Source: Thioalkalivibrio sp. K90mix
GTDB taxonomy: Bacteria; Pseudomonadota; Gammaproteobacteria; Ectothiorhodospirales; Ectothiorhodospiraceae
Assembly (NCBI RefSeq): GCF_000025545.1
Contig: NC_013889.1
Span: 1,791,501-1,855,500 of the forward strand
Direction: 5' to 3'
DNA length: 64,000 nucleotides
The notes under the pieces are model-generated. The model was not told the origin of the DNA, did not search any database, and worked only from the letters and a program-made list of their open reading frames with translations. Position numbers and translations under genes: made by a program. Of the stretch, positions 61,130 through 64,000 are shown piece after piece. The number at the start of each line of letters is the position of its first letter. Positions within the stretch are counted from its first letter, which is position 1.

Positions 61130-61678
61130 TCAGTGCCCGTGACCGCCGTGCCCGTGACCCGCGTCATCGTGTTCCATGTGATCGTGCCCGGCACCCTCCT
61201 CGGCCTCGCCGCGGCGGACCTGCATGTGCAGATCCATGGTCTCGCCGTCCTCGAAGGTCACACGTACGGCGACCCAGTCACCGGCCGTCAGCGGCTCGTG
61301 CAGACCGATGAACATCAGGTGCAGGCCGCCCGGCTCCAGCACCAGGGCCTCGCCCGCGGGCAGATCCAGGTGTTCGACCTCGCGCATGCGCATCACGCCA
61401 TCCTCGTGGGTGTGCTCGTGCAATTCGGTAGTCTCGGCGATCGGCGACTCGGCGGCCACGATGCGGCGATCGGACCCGCCGGTATTGCGCAGCTCCAGGT
61501 AGCCGGCGGTGGTATCCCCCGGTACCAGGCGCACCCATGGCGTGCCTTCCATCTCCAGCCCTTCCAGGCATTCGCACGCCTCCGGGGCCTCCTCGGCCAT
61601 CGTGGTACCACCGCCCACACCGAGGCCAAGGACCAGGGCGACGGCCCCGAGATTTCGTAATACGCCGAGTTTCATCAT
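61130..61678 (-). CDS. PCu(A)C copper chaperone family protein
   Basis: 182 residues from the ATG at 61678. Signal peptide VALVLGLGVGGGTTMAEE. Copper motif: ELHEHTHEDGVMRMREVEHL and LEPGGLHLMFIGL supply the H(M)-M-HxM ligands of PCu(A)C. A CECLEG cluster near the start and a His-rich tail (HDHMEHDDAGHGHGGHGH) add metal-binding capacity. Periplasmic copper delivery to cytochrome oxidase is the known family role. Confidence 0.9.
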   Translation of the reverse strand: MMKLGVLRNLGAVALVLGLGVGGGTTMAEEAPEACECLEGLEMEGTPWVRLVPGDTTAGYLELRNTGGSDRRIVAAESPIAETTELHEHTHEDGVMRMREVEHLDLPAGEALVLEPGGLHLMFIGLHEPLTAGDWVAVRVTFEDGETMDLHMQVRRGEAEEGAGHDHMEHDDAGHGHGGHGH

Positions 61679-61845
61679 CGCGCTCTCCAGATGTGTGGCT
61701 GGCCGCATACTAACCCAGCGAGGATCATCGAGGAGGCGCGGTCGCGCACACAGACAATTCGCTTAGAATAACGCGCCGGGAAGGAACCCTCCGACCCTTT
61801 AGTGCCTCCAACCGACCGGCCCTGCCCCATCCGACCGAGAACACC

Positions 61846-63165
61846 ATGCCGCGCCTTCTTCGACGTGCCCTGCCCCCCTTGCTGATCCTCGCCGCTGCGA
61901 TCGTGGGCTTCCTCGTATTGCGTGCGACGGGCCCCGAGGCGCCTGCGCCGGAGGCCACCGAGCGGACCTGGCCGGTGCAGGGGCTGGTGGCCGAGTTGGG
62001 CGAACACCACCCAGGCATCCTGCTGAACGGGCGCAGCGCGTCGGCCCAGACGGCCACCCTGCGCGCAGCCGTGGAGGGCGAGATCGAAGCCGTCCCAGCC
62101 CGGATCGGGGCGCGCATGGAGGCTGGCGAAACCCTGTTGCGCATCGACCCGCGCGAGGCGGAACTGCTGCTCGTCCAGCGCACGGCCGAACGCCGTGAGC
62201 TCGAGGGCGCAAAAGAGAGCGAGGAGATCCGCGCCCGCTTCGATCGCGAGGCCCTGGTGCGCGAACGCGAACTCCTGGAGATCGCCGAGCGTGGGCTGCG
62301 CCGGGCGCAGAACCTGCGCGAACGCGATCTCGGCTCCGAGACCGACGTGGACACAGCCCGGGAGGCCCTGGAACAGGCCAGCCTGACGTTGGACAACCGC
62401 GAGCAGGCGATGGCCGATGCCCCGATGCGCATGGCCCAGGCAGAGGCCCGCCTGGAGCGCGCGCGGGCTGCCGAGGATCAGGCGCACATCGATCTCGAGC
62501 GCACCACGATCACCGCACCCTTCGATGCCCGGATAGTCGAAGTCGAGGTGGCCGTCGGCGAGCGTGCACGCCCGGGCGACCCGCTGGTGCGCCTGTTCGC
62601 GCTCGACGACCTGGAGATTCGCGCCAGCATCCCGGCCTACATCCTCCCGCGCATCGAGGAACTGCTGGACGCGGGCGAGGAGCTGACTGCCCATGCCCGG
62701 GTGGGCGGGCGCACGGTGCGCACGGAACTGGCACGCCTGGAAGGCGAGACGCGCGCGGGCGAAGCCGGGACGCGCGGCGTCTTCGAGGTACGCGAGGGTC
62801 ATTCGGCGCTGAACCTCAACCGCTTCGTCGAGTTGACGCTCCGCCTGCCGGCCGAGGCCGACAGTGTCGCCGTGCCCTACGAGGCCCTCTACGGCCGCGA
62901 CCAGATCTTCCGCGTCGTGGATGACCGCATGCAGTCGCTGCGGGTCGAGCGTCTCGGCGAGTTCGTGACCGACGCCGGGGACGTCCGGGCGCTGATCCGC
63001 CACCCGGATCTGGAGACGGGCGATATCCTGGTCGCCACCCGCCTGCCGAATGCCGTGGACGGGCTGAAGGTCGAGGTCGAGGAGCCCGGCGAACGCCCGG
63101 ACCGCGATGCCGCGATCCCGCGCGCCTCCGACAGCAACGGGGAACAGGACCCGAACGATGACTGA
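61846..63165 (+). CDS. RND efflux periplasmic adaptor (HlyD/MFP family)
   Basis: 439 residues. N-terminal membrane anchor (LLILAAAIVGFLVL), lipoyl half LRAAVEGEIEAVPARIGARM then EAGETLLRIDPRE, coiled-coil hairpin about 105-205 (AERRELEGAKES to AAEDQAHIDL), second lipoyl half TTITAPFDARIVEVEVAVGE, then beta-barrel. It links the RND pump to an outer-membrane channel. The last 8 bp overlap the pump gene (ATGACTGA). Confidence 0.92.
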   Translation: MPRLLRRALPPLLILAAAIVGFLVLRATGPEAPAPEATERTWPVQGLVAELGEHHPGILLNGRSASAQTATLRAAVEGEIEAVPARIGARMEAGETLLRIDPREAELLLVQRTAERRELEGAKESEEIRARFDREALVRERELLEIAERGLRRAQNLRERDLGSETDVDTAREALEQASLTLDNREQAMADAPMRMAQAEARLERARAAEDQAHIDLERTTITAPFDARIVEVEVAVGERARPGDPLVRLFALDDLEIRASIPAYILPRIEELLDAGEELTAHARVGGRTVRTELARLEGETRAGEAGTRGVFEVREGHSALNLNRFVELTLRLPAEADSVAVPYEALYGRDQIFRVVDDRMQSLRVERLGEFVTDAGDVRALIRHPDLETGDILVATRLPNAVDGLKVEVEEPGERPDRDAAIPRASDSNGEQDPNDD

Positions 63166-64000
63166 CGCCGATCCCGGCCAGCGCGCCGGCGACGGCCCGA
63201 ACGAGCGCCCGATGCCCGGCGGGGGATCGCGCGACAACGGCCAGCCACCGCGTGGTCCCATTCAGCTGTTCCTGGAACACCGCCTGGCCGCGAATCTGCT
63301 GATTGCGCTGATGCTGCTGGCCGGGGCGTTCGCGCTGACCAAGCTGAACACCCAGTTCTTCCCGAACTTCGAACTGGACTTCATGATCGTGGAAGTGGTC
63401 TGGAGCGGCGCCAGTGCGGAGGACGTGGAACAGGCGATCATCGATCCCCTGGAGCAGGACCTGCGCACCGTGGACGGCCTGCGCAACATGACCTCGACCT
63501 CTGCGCTGGGCGTCGGCGTGGTCACGCTGGAGTTCGAGGCGGGCACCGACATGACGCGGGCCGCCGAGCAGGTCAACGACCGCGTCGACCAGCAGCGCAA
63601 TCTGCCGGAAGACGCGGAAACCCCGGTGGTCAAACGGATCATCCGCTACGAGCCCGTGGCGCGGCTGCTGATCACCGGCCCGGAAGACCCGCAGCAGCTG
63701 CGCCGGCTGGCCCGGCAGTTCGAACGTGAACTGCTGGATGCCGGGATCGCCCAGATCGAGTTCACCGGGCTGACTGAAGACGAGATGGCCATCCAGGTGC
63801 CGGCGCGCGAGCTCTATCGACTGGACATGACGCTGGACCAGATCGGTGCGCAGATCCGCGAGATGGCGCAGGACTTCCCCGCCGGCTCGGTCGGGCGCGA
63901 CGATACCGCGCGCCAGATTCGCAGCCTGGAGCAGGCCCGCGATGTTGTCGGCTTCGAGCGGCTGATCCTGCGCGGCGACACCGATCTGGGGCGGATCAGG
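63158..64000 (+). CDS. RND efflux transporter permease (3' end outside window)
   Basis: About 281 N-terminal residues are visible. A 30-residue Gly/Pro-rich cytoplasmic leader (MTDADPGQRAGDGPNERPMP) precedes the first helix FLEHRLAANLLIALMLLAGA. Then the periplasmic porter domain: LNTQFFPNFELDFMIVEVVW, GASAEDVEQAIIDPLEQDLR and AEQVNDRVDQQRNLPEDAET. This matches the AcrB/HAE family of proton-driven pumps; substrate unknown. Confidence 0.92.
   Translation, partial: MTDADPGQRAGDGPNERPMPGGGSRDNGQPPRGPIQLFLEHRLAANLLIALMLLAGAFALTKLNTQFFPNFELDFMIVEVVWSGASAEDVEQAIIDPLEQDLRTVDGLRNMTSTSALGVGVVTLEFEAGTDMTRAAEQVNDRVDQQRNLPEDAETPVVKRIIRYEPVARLLITGPEDPQQLRRLARQFERELLDAGIAQIEFTGLTEDEMAIQVPARELYRLDMTLDQIGAQIREMAQDFPAGSVGRDDTARQIRSLEQARDVVGFERLILRGDTDLGRIR

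Overview
The window looks like a chromosomal segment of a GC-rich gammaproteobacterium. The gene set (type-2 LeuA, ScpAB, split GcvPA/GcvPB, MsrPQ, Anbu cluster) and the sodium-linked functions (two NavBac-type channels, an AGCS sodium symporter) suggest a haloalkaliphilic member of the Ectothiorhodospiraceae, such as a Thioalkalivibrio relative. That assignment is inference from gene content, not from a database match.

Layout. 1-4.7 kb: two secreted histidine phosphatases, then the Anbu proteasome-like peptidase facing an alpha-E protein and a circularly permuted ATP-grasp. 5.2-8.1 kb: ribH-nusB-thiL-pgpA, with a 283 bp MITE-like element inserted exactly between ribH and nusB. 8.2-9.9 kb: msrPQ. 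10-11.2 kb: a REP-associated tyrosine transposase (RAYT) bracketed by its likely REP pairs. 11.2-16.9 kb: an ABC exporter plus AttH-like lipoprotein operon, split by an IS110-family element. 17.3-20.1 kb: tandem mgtE genes.

20.2-33.4 kb is a rearranged accessory island. It carries about 19 copies of a short hairpin motif (core GGACACCCACTTT), all in one orientation, and found nowhere else in the window apart from one coding look-alike. The motif separates modules that occur as duplicates: brnTA, phd-vapC, a long RAYT gene, a NavBac channel and the 3' end of leuA. One member of most pairs is broken, and several breakpoints lie exactly at the motif. A second IS110 copy sits at the right side. 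Both IS110 copies are inserted at a CT dinucleotide of the same kind of REP element, and their 5' non-coding ends contain short sequences matching both halves of that target. This reads as a bridge-RNA guide for REP elements.

33.4-64 kb returns to ordinary chromosome: leuA with a divergent Lrp regulator; znuA facing znuCB with a Zur-like box; two multi-PAS diguanylate cyclases, one with a one-base frameshift; a glycine-riboswitch-controlled gcvT-gcvH-gcvPA-tpx-gcvPB operon; a ZIP transporter; an AGCS symporter with nadC; a long imperfect inverted repeat; scpB-scpA-trpS; a DUF945 protein; a YciO-like protein; a YciI protein; a PpiC lipoprotein; a PCu(A)C copper chaperone; and the start of an RND efflux operon. 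No rRNA, tRNA or CRISPR array was recognised.
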